DNA of 64,000 nt from CAYSSG01 sp964433635 (lineage in GTDB: Bacteria > Atribacterota > Phoenicimicrobiia > Phoenicimicrobiales > Stramentimicrobiaceae): NCBI GenBank assembly GCA_964433635.1, contig CAYSSG010000004.1, positions 18,796-82,795 of the forward strand. The letters are read 5' to 3'. Below, in pieces: positions 26,353-36,838 of the stretch. Each line of letters starts with the position of its first letter. The first letter of the stretch is position 1. The notes under the pieces were generated by a model. That model had not been told where the DNA came from, searched no databases, and saw only the letters and a program-made list of their open reading frames with translations. The translations under genes were made by a program, and so were the position numbers.

Positions 26353-29300
26353 TTGAAGGTCAAATTCAATGAGAAACGTTATTTACTGGAGTTTCTCAAA
26401 TTTTTTATGCTATTTCTCTGTATATTTGTAACCTTACTATCTATTGCTGCATATTCGCAGATTTATGATGCTAACCTTTCCTGGAAGGTTATAGAAAGTC
26501 AGCATTTTAACGTTATTTTTCCACAACTGATTTTTTTGGATATGCCATCTAACTATCAGCAGATTGCGCTTCATGTACTAGAAATTGCCGAAGAAACTTA
26601 CCAGCAGATAACGCCAATGTTTGGAAAACCTTATTACATGGATAAGAAAATTACCATTATCCTGGAAGATTTCAAGGATTCTGCTTATGGATTTGCTTCT
26701 TCTATCCCCTATCCCACTATTCGTCTTAACTTAACTTCACCTGGTTTTAAAAATTTTGATACGCAATTTGAAAGCTGGTTGAAAATTGTCATTACCCATG
26801 AATATACCCATTTAATTCATTTTAATATGACCAATAGAGGTACTGATTTTTTACGTTTTTTTTTAGGGCAGATTATCACTCCGAATGCGCTTCAGCCTCT
26901 CTGGGCAATCGAAGGTCTTGCTATCTATAATGAAAGCAAATGGACTTCGGGAGGACGTATTGAAGACAGCAGATATCAAATGTATCTGCGCTCAGATTTT
27001 ATAGAAAACAAGGTGAAAACTTTTGATCAATTACAGGGAAGCTATCTTGTTTCCTGGCCAGGAGGAAATGCACCATACATCTATGGACAATCATTGATTC
27101 ATTTTATCGCTCAAAAATACGGTGAAAAGGAATTAATCAACATCAGCAGGGAATTTTGTGCGCTACCACTTTTAGGAATGGATCACGCCCTAAAAAAAAT
27201 AATAGGAATGGATCAGAAAGAACTATTTACTACTTGGAAGAATGAACAAACTGATCTATTCAGGAGGCAGATTAATGAATTAAATCAATTTGCTGAAATC
27301 ACTGATTCACAACAAATAACGAATCATCAGTATTGGGTAGATAATCCGGAATGGCTGAATAAAGACAGTGACCGGAGCATAGCAACATTAATCTATAAGG
27401 TTAATGTTCCTCATCTTTATCCCACTGTAAGAGAATATAATCCTGCAGATAAAAATGAAGATATCTTAATAAAAAGGGCTTTTGGTCATGGTACTTCCTA
27501 TGGAATATCCCCGGACCATCAATTTATAATCTATTCCAAACTTTCAAAATATCAGCAATATTACCAGTATAACGATTTATTCTTGTATCATCTAAGAAGC
27601 GGGAAACAAATTAAAATAACTGAAGGTATGAGATTAAAGGATCCGTCATGGCGACCCAACAATCCTGGAAACCATATTGTTGCTGTCTTAAATCATCTTG
27701 GAAGCAATAATCTCGTTGCTTTTCCTGTTGAATCCAGATTTTTTAAAGGTGGTCCTTCTGAAGAAAAGGTATTATTGTCTTTTTCAGAGCTTACTTACCT
27801 CAGTGATTTTAGCAACGGAGCGCAGATTTCTCAACCGGTCTGGTCACCTCAAGGAAATCAGATTGCCTTTTCTCTCTGGTTAGACGGTTATCAGAATATC
27901 TATATTATAACATTTGATGACCAGGAACATATTCAATCTATTACCCCTGTTACCGCTGATCATCATACAAATATCAGTCCTGATTGGTCAGAAGATGGAA
28001 GTTATCTCTTCTTTTCTTCTGACCGTACCGGGATATTTAATATCTATGCTTATCATTTGAGGGATCAACAGATAGTTCGTCTGACTAATGTCATCAGTGG
28101 TGCTTTTGAACCTGCTGTTTCACCCGATGGAAAAAAATTGGCTTTTATTCAATATCATGCAACAGGTTACGAGCTTCATGTCATCAACATGGATAATCTG
28201 TTATGGAAGATAGCAGACATACCACTTGCTGACTTTTCAATCCCGCATCCGGTCATTCTGAATAACAAAATCATATTCAACCATTCTAAGGTAGATATCG
28301 ATTCTCAGGAGAAGATTGCTCTTGATAGCAATAAAGATAAATTACCCTATACAATAAAAGACTATTCACCTTTTGACAGCCTGTGGCCGACCTATTGGAT
28401 TCCCTTTTTCTCCATAACTTCGAATGACTTTTATATTGGCTTTTCCAGCCTGATTCAGGATCAATTAGAATTCTATCATGTCCCTTTTACACTGGCTTAT
28501 GGACTGTTAAATGACTCCATTTATTATGATATTCAATTGATTGATCATATTCATAAACCGTCATTTTCATTTTCCTGGCAGGGTGAAACATCTTTTTCAT
28601 ACTCTCTTCAGACATCTGTAAATTTTAATAATCAGGATTATTCTTCCCAGCAGGACACAGCTCGCTTTTATACTGAGGATTTAATGCTGGGATTTCAGAC
28701 CGAAAAATATTTATTAGATGATGGTCTTGAAAAAAATATGAACGGTGACAACTTTAGAAAAGTAAATTCCTTGATTCTTAAATACGGTTATCATGATGAA
28801 GAATTCTATCAGTCTTCAATCAGTCCTGAAATAGGTAACCATTTTACATTCAGCTATCAACATGCCAATCACCTGATTGGCAGTGATATCACTTTCAATA
28901 AAATATATTTTGATGGCAGAAGATATATTCCTGTCTCTGGTAAAAATCAATCTCTGGCTTTTCGTCTGGTTGCCGGTATGGCAACGGAAAATTTAGATCA
29001 GTACGAAAAATTTCACCTGGGAGGCAGTCATGCAAATTATCACTTTGGCTCTGCAAAGACAACCTCTTTTCCGTTAAGAGGTTTCTCTGATTTCTCATTT
29101 TCAGGAAGCCATCTTCTTGTCGCCAGTTTAGAATACAGATTTCCCATCAAAAATATTGAGCATAAAATTGGTTTTAAGGGGGCTTCCGTGTTTTTGGAGA
29201 GGGTTTCTGGCGCATTATACCTGGACGCAGGACATGCATGGAATGATAGGTTGTTTCCCATACCCGATGAAATGAATTTTTCTATCGGTGCAGAGCTACA

Positions 29301-29415
29301 CTTTAAACTTAATCAAAGATATAGCAATCCTTTTCTATTCACCATCGGAGTGGGTAAAGCTGTCAGTCAACCTGAAAAATTAACGGTTTATGGTCGTTTA
29401 GGAATTTCTTTCTAA
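26353..29415 (+). CDS. Exported gluzincin protease fused to TolB-like propeller and Omp85-like beta-barrel
   Basis: 1020 aa, TTG start with AAAAAGGAG upstream. Residues 14-35 are a signal or anchor helix. A peptidase-MA-like domain follows with HEYTH (149-153) and the third ligand Glu187 in LWAIEGLAIYNE. Residues about 330-630 are a beta-propeller of TolB/PD40 repeats (QPVWSPQGNQIAFS, SPDWSEDGSYLFFSSDRTG, EPAVSPDGKKLAF). The last 350 aa alternate polar and aromatic residues as outer-membrane strands, include LRGF at 908-911 (position of the Omp85 L6 motif) and end in Phe. The protein should sit in the outer membrane with a periplasmic protease and propeller. Substrate unknown. Domain limits are estimates. 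Confidence 0.85.
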   Translation: MKVKFNEKRYLLEFLKFFMLFLCIFVTLLSIAAYSQIYDANLSWKVIESQHFNVIFPQLIFLDMPSNYQQIALHVLEIAEETYQQITPMFGKPYYMDKKITIILEDFKDSAYGFASSIPYPTIRLNLTSPGFKNFDTQFESWLKIVITHEYTHLIHFNMTNRGTDFLRFFLGQIITPNALQPLWAIEGLAIYNESKWTSGGRIEDSRYQMYLRSDFIENKVKTFDQLQGSYLVSWPGGNAPYIYGQSLIHFIAQKYGEKELINISREFCALPLLGMDHALKKIIGMDQKELFTTWKNEQTDLFRRQINELNQFAEITDSQQITNHQYWVDNPEWLNKDSDRSIATLIYKVNVPHLYPTVREYNPADKNEDILIKRAFGHGTSYGISPDHQFIIYSKLSKYQQYYQYNDLFLYHLRSGKQIKITEGMRLKDPSWRPNNPGNHIVAVLNHLGSNNLVAFPVESRFFKGGPSEEKVLLSFSELTYLSDFSNGAQISQPVWSPQGNQIAFSLWLDGYQNIYIITFDDQEHIQSITPVTADHHTNISPDWSEDGSYLFFSSDRTGIFNIYAYHLRDQQIVRLTNVISGAFEPAVSPDGKKLAFIQYHATGYELHVINMDNLLWKIADIPLADFSIPHPVILNNKIIFNHSKVDIDSQEKIALDSNKDKLPYTIKDYSPFDSLWPTYWIPFFSITSNDFYIGFSSLIQDQLEFYHVPFTLAYGLLNDSIYYDIQLIDHIHKPSFSFSWQGETSFSYSLQTSVNFNNQDYSSQQDTARFYTEDLMLGFQTEKYLLDDGLEKNMNGDNFRKVNSLILKYGYHDEEFYQSSISPEIGNHFTFSYQHANHLIGSDITFNKIYFDGRRYIPVSGKNQSLAFRLVAGMATENLDQYEKFHLGGSHANYHFGSAKTTSFPLRGFSDFSFSGSHLLVASLEYRFPIKNIEHKIGFKGASVFLERVSGALYLDAGHAWNDRLFPIPDEMNFSIGAELHFKLNQRYSNPFLFTIGVGKAVSQPEKLTVYGRLGISF

Positions 29416-29536
29416 GTGATCCATAGAGAACAACTGCAGTTCTCAACCACCTTATAGTCAGAATCCAATTACATTACGCTTTCATTTATGATTCAAGTCA
29501 CAGCAGAAAATGCATGATTTTAATGATGAACATCAA

Positions 29537-30607
29537 TTAGATCAATCTGGCATTACTATCATCAGCCAGAATAAATTCATATACCCGGGGCATTTCAGAA
29601 GATCGATAAATATGAACATTCTTACCAATCAGACAATTCTGCATACGGTTCTTAATATGCATGATAAGAGTATGGGACATAATCACACTATTTTCAATTT
29701 CACTGTCTTTAACCTCGACATGATGAGCCAGAGAGGTAAAAGGACCGATATAAGAGTCAATGATTTTTGCTTTTTCACCAATGATTACAGGTCCCAGGAT
29801 CGTTGAATTCCTGATTTCAACTCCATCAGCTAAATTAACTCTGCCGAAAATCTTTGATTGCTTATCAATATTACCCTTATCCAAAACCCGACGAATATCC
29901 TCTAAAATCAAGCGGTTGGCTTCTAGAATATCTTCAGGCTTACCGGTATCCTTCCACCATCCTTCGATAATTTCGGCATCCACTTTATACTGGTTATCAA
30001 CCAGCCATTGAATAGCATCTGTAATTTCCAGTTCTCCCCTGGCAGAAGGCTTAATGCAGTCGATTGCCTGGTGAATTGACTTCTCAAAAAAGTATACACC
30101 GATTAAAGCTAAATCAGTAGGAGGTTCCTTTGGTTTTTCAATCATTCGTATAATTTTATTATCTTTCAACTCAACAATACCGAATTGCTGGGGATTTTCA
30201 ACGTGGGTCAGTAAAACAAAGGCATGGGTTCTCCCTTTTTCGAACCTGTCCCGGTATTGACAAATACTGTCTTTTAACAAATTATCACCTAAGAACATTA
30301 AAAAAGAGTTATTTTCCAGAAAACCACGGGCAACTTTAACTGCATGAGCAAGTCCTAATGGCTCTTCCTGCAATATATAACTTATATTTACACCCCATTT
30401 TTGCCCATTTCCAATTTCCCTCTTTATATCATCACCAGTTTCCTCACTGATGATGATTCCGATTTTATCAATACCACATTCTTTAATTTTTTCAATGCTA
30501 TATTCCAATGCAGGTTTATTTGCCAGGGGAATAAGGTGCTTGGCACTGGTATAGGTTAACGGGCGTAATCGGGTGCCTTTTCCGGCACATAAGATGATTG
30601 CTTTCAT
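29537..30607 (-). CDS. Glucose-1-phosphate thymidylyltransferase, long form
   Basis: Nucleotidyltransferase activating a sugar phosphate for envelope glycans. 356 aa: an N-terminal Rossmann-like domain with LCAGKGTRLRPLTYTSAKHL, QEEPLGLAHAV, FLGDNLL and IEGWWKDTGKPEDIL, then a C-terminal left-handed beta-helix (about 245-340; NSTILGPVIIGEKAKI, DSYIGPFTS). This matches the long RmlA group rather than the short homotetrameric RmlA. No rmlB, C or D adjoins it. It is an isolated transcription unit on the minus strand with AAGGAG before the ATG. Confidence 0.88.
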   Translation of the reverse strand: MKAIILCAGKGTRLRPLTYTSAKHLIPLANKPALEYSIEKIKECGIDKIGIIISEETGDDIKREIGNGQKWGVNISYILQEEPLGLAHAVKVARGFLENNSFLMFLGDNLLKDSICQYRDRFEKGRTHAFVLLTHVENPQQFGIVELKDNKIIRMIEKPKEPPTDLALIGVYFFEKSIHQAIDCIKPSARGELEITDAIQWLVDNQYKVDAEIIEGWWKDTGKPEDILEANRLILEDIRRVLDKGNIDKQSKIFGRVNLADGVEIRNSTILGPVIIGEKAKIIDSYIGPFTSLAHHVEVKDSEIENSVIMSHTLIMHIKNRMQNCLIGKNVHIYRSSEMPRVYEFILADDSNARLI

Positions 30608-30708
30608 TTTTTTCTCCTTATAGCTCTTGTCATAGCTATTCTATCATATTTATAAATAAAATCTAAGTATATACTATTACCAAAAATGATATTTTACAAA
30701 CTTCATGA

Positions 30709-31428
30709 TTATTTATTTTCTTGAGATGGACTTTGTGATCTTTTCTGTCCGTAATATGCATTTTTACCATGTTTCCGCCAGAAATGTTTTTCAAGAAGTT
30801 CCTTGGAAATATCTATATCATTTCCTTTTAACTGCATGGTAAAAAAGGCCATCTTGGCTACTTCCTCTAACACTACACTATGATAAACTGCATCACCGGG
30901 ATCCTTACCCCAGGTAAATGGTCCATGACCCGAAACTAAAACCCCCGGCATGTAGAGATAATTTATATCTTTAAATGTTTCAATGATAACGTGACCGGTA
31001 TTTAATTCGTAATCTTTATTAATTTCTTCTGTTGTTAAAGATCTGGTACATGGTATGGTATGATAAAAATGGTCGGCATGAGTCGAACCAAAACAGGGAA
31101 TGGATTTCTTGCTTTGAGCCCAGACAGTTGCCCACATAGAATGTGTATGAGCCACACTACTTATCTTAGAAAAATGCCGGTAAAGCTCAAGATGAGTAAG
31201 TACATCCGAGGATGGGTTTAAATCACCTTCTATTAATTGACCTTCCAGGTCAATGACTACCATTTTTTCAACAGATAATTCATGATAAGGAATGCCACTG
31301 GGCTTTATAACAACCAAATCTCTTTCTTGGTTAATTCCACTGACATTTCCCCATGTATAAATGACCAAATTCCGCTCTTGTAATTCAATGTTCGCTCTTA
31401 AAACCTCTTCTTTTAATTGGTCTAACAT
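30709..31428 (-). CDS. araD: L-ribulose-5-phosphate 4-epimerase
   Basis: Class II aldolase-fold enzyme converting L-ribulose-5-P to D-xylulose-5-P, the last step of arabinose entry into the pentose phosphate pathway. 239 aa with GNVSG and KPSG (substrate), HTHSMWATVWAQ (zinc histidines), GSTHADHFYHTIPC and VSGHGPFTWG (third zinc His), all typical of AraD rather than fuculose aldolase. GGAGG precedes the ATG. It is the last gene of the araA-araB-araD run, 9 nt after araB. Confidence 0.95.
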   Translation of the reverse strand: MLDQLKEEVLRANIELQERNLVIYTWGNVSGINQERDLVVIKPSGIPYHELSVEKMVVIDLEGQLIEGDLNPSSDVLTHLELYRHFSKISSVAHTHSMWATVWAQSKKSIPCFGSTHADHFYHTIPCTRSLTTEEINKDYELNTGHVIIETFKDINYLYMPGVLVSGHGPFTWGKDPGDAVYHSVVLEEVAKMAFFTMQLKGNDIDISKELLEKHFWRKHGKNAYYGQKRSQSPSQENK

Positions 31429-31437
31429 TGGCCCTCC

Positions 31438-33114
31438 TTACAAACGCCTTAAATAGAAATCCAAATCTTTTCCTAATGAGATATACATATTATAAAGGCG
31501 CTGATACCGTTTTATGTTTTCTTCGCGAGGATAAAAGGTTTTACTGAAACCTGAATTCATGGATTGTTGTGCCTCAATGATATTTTCATATACTCCAGCT
31601 GCGACTGCTCCGAACATGGCTGCACCAAGAGCACATGTCTGATCGGAAGCAGCAATTTTAATAGGTTTATCTAAGATGTCGGTCATAACCTGCATGACAA
31701 AATTGTCTTTTTTAGGAATTCCTCCCATGGCAACAATCTGTTCAATTGCAATCCCTTCTTTTATGAAGTGTTCATTAATTGCTCTGGAACCAAAAGCAGT
31801 TCCCTCAACTAACGCGCGGAAAATCTTGGCAGCATTTGTTCCCAAATCTAAACCGATAAGGGCACCGGTGAGAGTCTGGTCAGCAAATGGTGAACGCCTT
31901 CCATTCAACCAGTCTAAAGCCAAAAGTCCGGTATGTTCGACATCAACTTTTTCTGCCTGCTCTCTTAATTTAAGCAGTATTTTTTCTTTAATTTTTTCCT
32001 TCATTTGATTCATTTCTTGATGTTCAATCTCATCAATTTCAGGAAAAATTGTTTCCAATGGCCAGGATAATAAATCTTTAAACCAGGCATAAACATCACC
32101 AAAGGCGGATTGTCCAGCTTCAAGGCCGATTAAACCAGGAATGACTGAACCGTCCACCTGCCCACAGATTCCCTTTATAACCTTCTTATGAATTACATCC
32201 TTCGAAACAACCATGATGTCACAGGTGGAGGTCCCTATAATTTTGATGAGCGTTCCTTCTTTTACTCCACCACCAACTGCTCCTATATGGGCATCGAATG
32301 CTCCTACAGCAACACTAATACCGGGTTTCAATCGTAATTTTTTCCCCCACTCTTCAGTTAAGTTGCCGGCTTTGATATCTGAAGTGTATGTTTTTTCATA
32401 CAATCGACTCTTTAGACCTTTCAATAACGGATCTAATGCTATCAGGAAATCTTCATCAGGCAATCCATTCCAATCCTCATGCCACATGGCTTTGTGCCCG
32501 GCAGCACAGCGACTTCTCTTCATGGTAAGCGGATCTGTATTTCCGGTTAAAATGGCAGGAATCCAGTCACAATGTTCAACCCATGAGAAAGCTGCTTTTT
32601 TTACCTTTCTGTTTGTTCGTAATACATGGATGATTTTTGCCCAGTACCACTCTGAAGAATATACACCGCCTTCATACCTGGTAAAATCAATTCCTCCCCA
32701 ATTCTTCGCTTTCTCATTAATTTCAGCAGCTTCCTGAACTGCTGTATGGTCTTTCCAGAGGATAAACATTGCATCGGGATCATCCTTAAATTCTTCAAGC
32801 AAAGCCAGGGGTATCCCTTTTTCATCTACAGCACAGGGAGTTGAACCGGTCGTGTCCACACCGATTCCAATAATATTTTCCCGGATACTTTCTTCGCAAC
32901 CATCCAAGGCAATTTTAATAGCTTGCTCCATTCCCTCTAGATGGTCGAGAGGGTGCTGGCGGAATTGATTCTTAAATGCATCAGAATAGTTACCTTTCAT
33001 CCAACGTTCATAGTAGGATACTCCGCTATTGATTTCTTGGCCTGTGTTTGTATCCGCAATTAGCGCTCGAACTGAATCGGTTCCAAAATCCAGACCAACG
33101 GTATATTTGCCCAT
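31438..33114 (-). CDS. araB: L-ribulokinase
   Basis: FGGY-family kinase phosphorylating L-ribulose in the cytoplasm. The frame is open to 33174, but AAGGAG seven bases before the ATG at 33114 gives the expected MGKYTVGLDFGTDSVRAL start and a 558-aa protein. Also seen: VDTTGSTPC, VEHCDWIPAILTG, GAFDAHIGAVGGGV, IGTSTCDIM, GLLALDWLNGRRSPFAD and AMGGIPKKD, all AraB hallmarks. Second gene of araABD. Confidence 0.95.
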   Translation of the reverse strand: MGKYTVGLDFGTDSVRALIADTNTGQEINSGVSYYERWMKGNYSDAFKNQFRQHPLDHLEGMEQAIKIALDGCEESIRENIIGIGVDTTGSTPCAVDEKGIPLALLEEFKDDPDAMFILWKDHTAVQEAAEINEKAKNWGGIDFTRYEGGVYSSEWYWAKIIHVLRTNRKVKKAAFSWVEHCDWIPAILTGNTDPLTMKRSRCAAGHKAMWHEDWNGLPDEDFLIALDPLLKGLKSRLYEKTYTSDIKAGNLTEEWGKKLRLKPGISVAVGAFDAHIGAVGGGVKEGTLIKIIGTSTCDIMVVSKDVIHKKVIKGICGQVDGSVIPGLIGLEAGQSAFGDVYAWFKDLLSWPLETIFPEIDEIEHQEMNQMKEKIKEKILLKLREQAEKVDVEHTGLLALDWLNGRRSPFADQTLTGALIGLDLGTNAAKIFRALVEGTAFGSRAINEHFIKEGIAIEQIVAMGGIPKKDNFVMQVMTDILDKPIKIAASDQTCALGAAMFGAVAAGVYENIIEAQQSMNSGFSKTFYPREENIKRYQRLYNMYISLGKDLDFYLRRL

Positions 33115-33190
33115 GATATTTGTCTCCTTCTTGGTTTTTTTCGCTTTTTGTGTGACTGTCTTTTCCAAAAGCAATTTTTTGCCTTTGCAA

Positions 33191-34678
33191 TTAATACATA
33201 AAACTATTCCAATTCAGTTCCTTTTTGAAATCAGAGATATTTGTATTTTGATCGATTTGTAAGAATTCCAGATTTGCGATTTCCGCAAAATCGTTCATAT
33301 GTTCAGTGTGAACGGATTGGCTGAAACTTGTATGATGGGAACCTCCTGCAAGTATCCAGGCTGTAGCAGCAGTTTTAAGATTGGGTAGCGGTTTCCACAT
33401 TGCCCTGGCGACCGGTAATTTGGGTAATGTTTCATCGGTTTTGACAATTTCAACCTGATTAACAATCATTCTCAACCGGTTCCCCATGTCAATAATAGAG
33501 GCATTAATTCCCTTACCGGGGGATGCATCAAAAACCAGTCTTACCGGATCTTCTTTCCCTCCGATGGATAATGGTTTCATCCCCAGGGATGGCTGTTCCC
33601 TCGTAATCGACTCACAGACTTCCAGCATATGCGCTCCCATTACTTTGGTATTTCCAGGCTCAAAATGATAGGTATAAGCCTCCATAAAGGATGTCCCCCC
33701 CTTAAGTCCACTGCCCATCACTTTCATTGCCCGTACCAAAGCAGCAGTTTTCCAATCACCTTCTGCGCCAAATCCATATCCTTCGTTCATCAGTCGTTGC
33801 ACAGCTATTCCTGGTAATTGTTTTAAGCCGTATAAATCCTCAAAATTCGTCGTAAAACCTTTGAAATGACCTTCCTCCAGAAAATTCCTTAAGCCAATCT
33901 CTATTCGTGCCGCTTCGATTAATGATTGTCTCTTGCTTCCTTCCTTTGATAAGATGTCCTGGACAAGATATTTTTCCTCATACTCTTGAATGAGCTCGTT
34001 TATAGCACTATCTGGTGCATGATTGACATATTCCACGAGAGTACCGACTCCGTAGCCATTTACAGAATATCCCAGGTGAATCTGGTTTTTCACCTTATCC
34101 CCCTCTGTAACAGCAACTTCCCGCATGTTGTCCCCAAATCGAGCTATTTTAGCATCCTGTGCGTCATGCCAGGCAGATGCTGCCCTTACCCAGGTTTCAA
34201 GTTCCAGTAGAATTTCCTTATCCTGCCAGTGACCGACAATGATCTTCCGATTTAATCCCATCCTTGCTACAATAAATCCAAATTCCCGGTCTCCGTGAGC
34301 GGATTGGTTCAGGTTCATGAAATCCATATCGATTTCTGACCATGGAATATCCCGATTAAACTGAGTATGGAGGTGGACAAAGGGTTTTTGTAGTGTTTTT
34401 AAACCGGAAATCCACATTTTTGCAGGAGAAAATGTATGCATCCATAGAACCAAGCCAATACATTTTTTATCCATGTTTGCTTCCATACATAATGTTTTAA
34501 TAGCTTCAGGATTGGTCATCACCGGTTTGTAAATGACTTGAACAGGTAAATTTTCTTCTGAGAAATATTTTACAATTGTCTTAGAATCCTCAGCAACCTT
34601 CCGTAATGTTTCATCTCCGTACATCGACTGACTTCCTGTAACAAACCACAAGGTATAGTGACCCAAATCGATTTTCAT
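33191..34678 (-). CDS. araA: L-arabinose isomerase
   Basis: Interconverts L-arabinose and L-ribulose with a divalent metal. 495 aa, family length. Blocks: [52 protein letters not shown] (first metal Glu), [13 protein letters not shown] (second Glu), [11 protein letters not shown] and GGSHHTSFS (histidines). The ATG follows GGGGGA. First of the catabolic genes, 37 nt after the regulator. Confidence 0.96.
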   Translation of the reverse strand: MKIDLGHYTLWFVTGSQSMYGDETLRKVAEDSKTIVKYFSEENLPVQVIYKPVMTNPEAIKTLCMEANMDKKCIGLVLWMHTFSPAKMWISGLKTLQKPFVHLHTQFNRDIPWSEIDMDFMNLNQSAHGDREFGFIVARMGLNRKIIVGHWQDKEILLELETWVRAASAWHDAQDAKIARFGDNMREVAVTEGDKVKNQIHLGYSVNGYGVGTLVEYVNHAPDSAINELIQEYEEKYLVQDILSKEGSKRQSLIEAARIEIGLRNFLEEGHFKGFTTNFEDLYGLKQLPGIAVQRLMNEGYGFGAEGDWKTAALVRAMKVMGSGLKGGTSFMEAYTYHFEPGNTKVMGAHMLEVCESITREQPSLGMKPLSIGGKEDPVRLVFDASPGKGINASIIDMGNRLRMIVNQVEIVKTDETLPKLPVARAMWKPLPNLKTAATAWILAGGSHHTSFSQSVHTEHMNDFAEIANLEFLQIDQNTNISDFKKELNWNSFMY

Positions 34679-34715
34679 TGATTATTCCCCCATCTCTATT
34701 TAAAAATAATGAATA

Positions 34716-35801
34716 TCATTCTGTTATTGGTTGGCAAGAGCTTCGTATTACAAGCTCTGGCTGATACATAAAACATGGTTTATGCATCTTTCCATTAATC
34801 ATATCCACCATCATACGGGCTACCCGTCTTCCCATTTCTTCTTTCGGGTGTTTAATGGTGGTCAGTTTTACTTCTGTAGCCACAGCTAAATTCGAATCGT
34901 CATATCCCACTAATGAAATATCCTGAGGAATCCTTAATTTGCAGTGACGGATCGCCTCGATCACCTGAATTGCAATCTGGTCATTATAACAGACAATTGC
35001 TGATGGTCTTTTTTTATGATTTAGTAAATTGATCGCAAAATTGTAGGGATAGGCAAACATCTCTTTTGTTTGATAATTGCCTAAATATTCCCTATTCATC
35101 TCGTTATTGTATTGTCTCAAACAATTCATAAAGCCGGTTTGTCGTTTTACACCCTGCAAATCATCCGTTAAAAAGATACCGGCAATGTCCCTGTGACCTT
35201 GTTTCAATAAATGTTCAGTCGCTAGAAAACCACCCTTTTCATCGTCCATGATGATATAGGCGGAATCTAAATCAGGATAGGCAGCGTGTAAAAATATATA
35301 GGGTATATGCCGTTTTTCGAGTTCCTCAAAGTATTTATGGTTAATATTTTCCCTGGCACTTTTCGTAGGTTCAACAATTAACCCGGATATGTCCTGTTCC
35401 AGGTATCGTCTCATACATACTTCTTCCTTTTGCTTGTCATTCCCCGTACTGGCAATACTGAAAGAAAACCCAGACTCACCCAATGTTTCTTCAATACCTC
35501 GAATAATATAAGGGAAGATGTAATTGGAAATATAGGTGGTTAAAACAGCGATTTTCTGCTCTTTTTGACTTTTCCGGTAGGCACAGAAGGTGCCCTTTCC
35601 CTGTTCCCGGTATATCCATCCTTCGTTTTCCAGCTCATCAAATGCATGACGAACCGTATGTCTGCTTATTTTAAACTGTCTGACAAGTTCACTTTCTGAA
35701 GGTAACTTCTGGGATGGAATAAGATTACCATCCCGGATAACCTTTTTCAGATACTCTTTTAACTGGACATATTTTGGTAGGTAGTTATCAGATGTAATCA
35801 T
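34716..35801 (-). CDS. araR: GntR-headed LacI-type transcriptional regulator, AraR-like
   Basis: Probable arabinose-responsive repressor. 361 aa: N-terminal winged helix of GntR type (residues about 5-70; LPSESELVRQFKISRHTVRHAF split in the motif) followed by a LacI/periplasmic-binding-type effector domain (about 85-355; VLTTYISNYIFPYIIRGIE in part, VGYDDSNLAVATEVKLTTI). This hybrid arrangement is that of B. subtilis AraR. It lies inside the arabinose cluster, directly before araA, so autoregulation with the cluster is likely. Its operator was not proven; a candidate lies at 45177-45190. Confidence 0.88.
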   Translation of the reverse strand: MITSDNYLPKYVQLKEYLKKVIRDGNLIPSQKLPSESELVRQFKISRHTVRHAFDELENEGWIYREQGKGTFCAYRKSQKEQKIAVLTTYISNYIFPYIIRGIEETLGESGFSFSIASTGNDKQKEEVCMRRYLEQDISGLIVEPTKSARENINHKYFEELEKRHIPYIFLHAAYPDLDSAYIIMDDEKGGFLATEHLLKQGHRDIAGIFLTDDLQGVKRQTGFMNCLRQYNNEMNREYLGNYQTKEMFAYPYNFAINLLNHKKRPSAIVCYNDQIAIQVIEAIRHCKLRIPQDISLVGYDDSNLAVATEVKLTTIKHPKEEMGRRVARMMVDMINGKMHKPCFMYQPELVIRSSCQPITE

Positions 35802-35860
35802 TATCTTATTTTTCTCCGGATTTATTGATAAAAATCATAATTTATACCTTTATCTTTATC

Positions 35861-36838
35861 TCAACTTACTTTTCTTCTCTTGGAAAGGGTATGAATAATA
35901 ACAGATATAATAATTAAAACTCCGCATATAAACTGTGTCCAGAACCCGGAAAGACCTGCGGCAACAATACCGGCTTCAAGGGACCCGATAATAAATGCGC
36001 CAATAAAGGTGCCTTCGATACTTGCTTCTCCTCCGAACATGGAAGTACCCCCCACAAAAACAGCAGCCATGACCATCATCAAATACCCTTCTCCCATGGT
36101 CGGCCACCAGGTTCTCATCCGATAACAACTGAGTATACCGGAAAAGGAAGCAATGACTGCCATCAGTATAAACACATATATTTTCATTCGATTTACATTA
36201 ACTCCCATCATTCTGGCAGCTTCCTGATTATCTCCGATAAATAATGCCTGCTCACCAAATTTATGTTGCAAAAGTAAAAAATAAAAGAATATTGCTATTC
36301 CGACAAACCAGATTGATTGTACAGGCATAAAACCCAGCTTTTCGGCAAAGATGGCATAAGAAAAAGTTGTGCTTAATGGTAATGTCCGTGCCAAGCCGTC
36401 TGATATGATATTACTTAAACCCCTGATTAAAAATTGCATCCCCAATGTAGCAACAATAGAGGGGATACCAATTGAAGTAATCAGGATTCCGTTTATCAGT
36501 CCCACCACTGCCCCTGATAGAATGCTGGTTAAAAAAGCGATGATGATACTGCCTGTGGCCTGAAAAGTCACGGCAAAGACAAATCCGGATAAACCCATCA
36601 CCGATGGGAAGGAAAGATCGATTTCGCCCATGGCTAACACAAAAGTTAGACCAAGAGCCATTAATCCCATGATCGGAACGGTAGATAAAAATGATTGATA
36701 TATTCTTCCCTTGAGAAAAACTTCAGGACTGGTAATCATGAACAACCCAAATATACTGACAGCCATGATCAGTAACGCAATTTGAGATTTGTATTTCGTT
36801 GATATTTTTTTATTTGAATTTGTACCTGAGTTATTCAT
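35861..36838 (-). CDS. Ribose-type sugar ABC transporter permease
   Basis: Membrane subunit of a CUT2-family (ribose/xylose/arabinose) importer. 325 aa with eight to ten helices and family blocks GEIDLSFPSVMGLSG, LINGILITSIGIPSIVATLG (described in parts), QFLIRG, GDNQEAARMMGVNV and GGTSMFGGEASIEGTFIGA. It overlaps the ATPase gene upstream by 8 nt. With the ATPase and binding protein encoded just before, it makes a complete importer, by context for L-arabinose. Confidence 0.9.
   Translation of the reverse strand: MNNSGTNSNKKISTKYKSQIALLIMAVSIFGLFMITSPEVFLKGRIYQSFLSTVPIMGLMALGLTFVLAMGEIDLSFPSVMGLSGFVFAVTFQATGSIIIAFLTSILSGAVVGLINGILITSIGIPSIVATLGMQFLIRGLSNIISDGLARTLPLSTTFSYAIFAEKLGFMPVQSIWFVGIAIFFYFLLLQHKFGEQALFIGDNQEAARMMGVNVNRMKIYVFILMAVIASFSGILSCYRMRTWWPTMGEGYLMMVMAAVFVGGTSMFGGEASIEGTFIGAFIIGSLEAGIVAAGLSGFWTQFICGVLIIISVIIHTLSKRRKVS

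Noticed and set aside
29425..29443. GAGAAC/GTTCTC hairpin after the Omp85-fusion gene as a terminator
   Set aside because: Short stem, no T-run on the plus strand.
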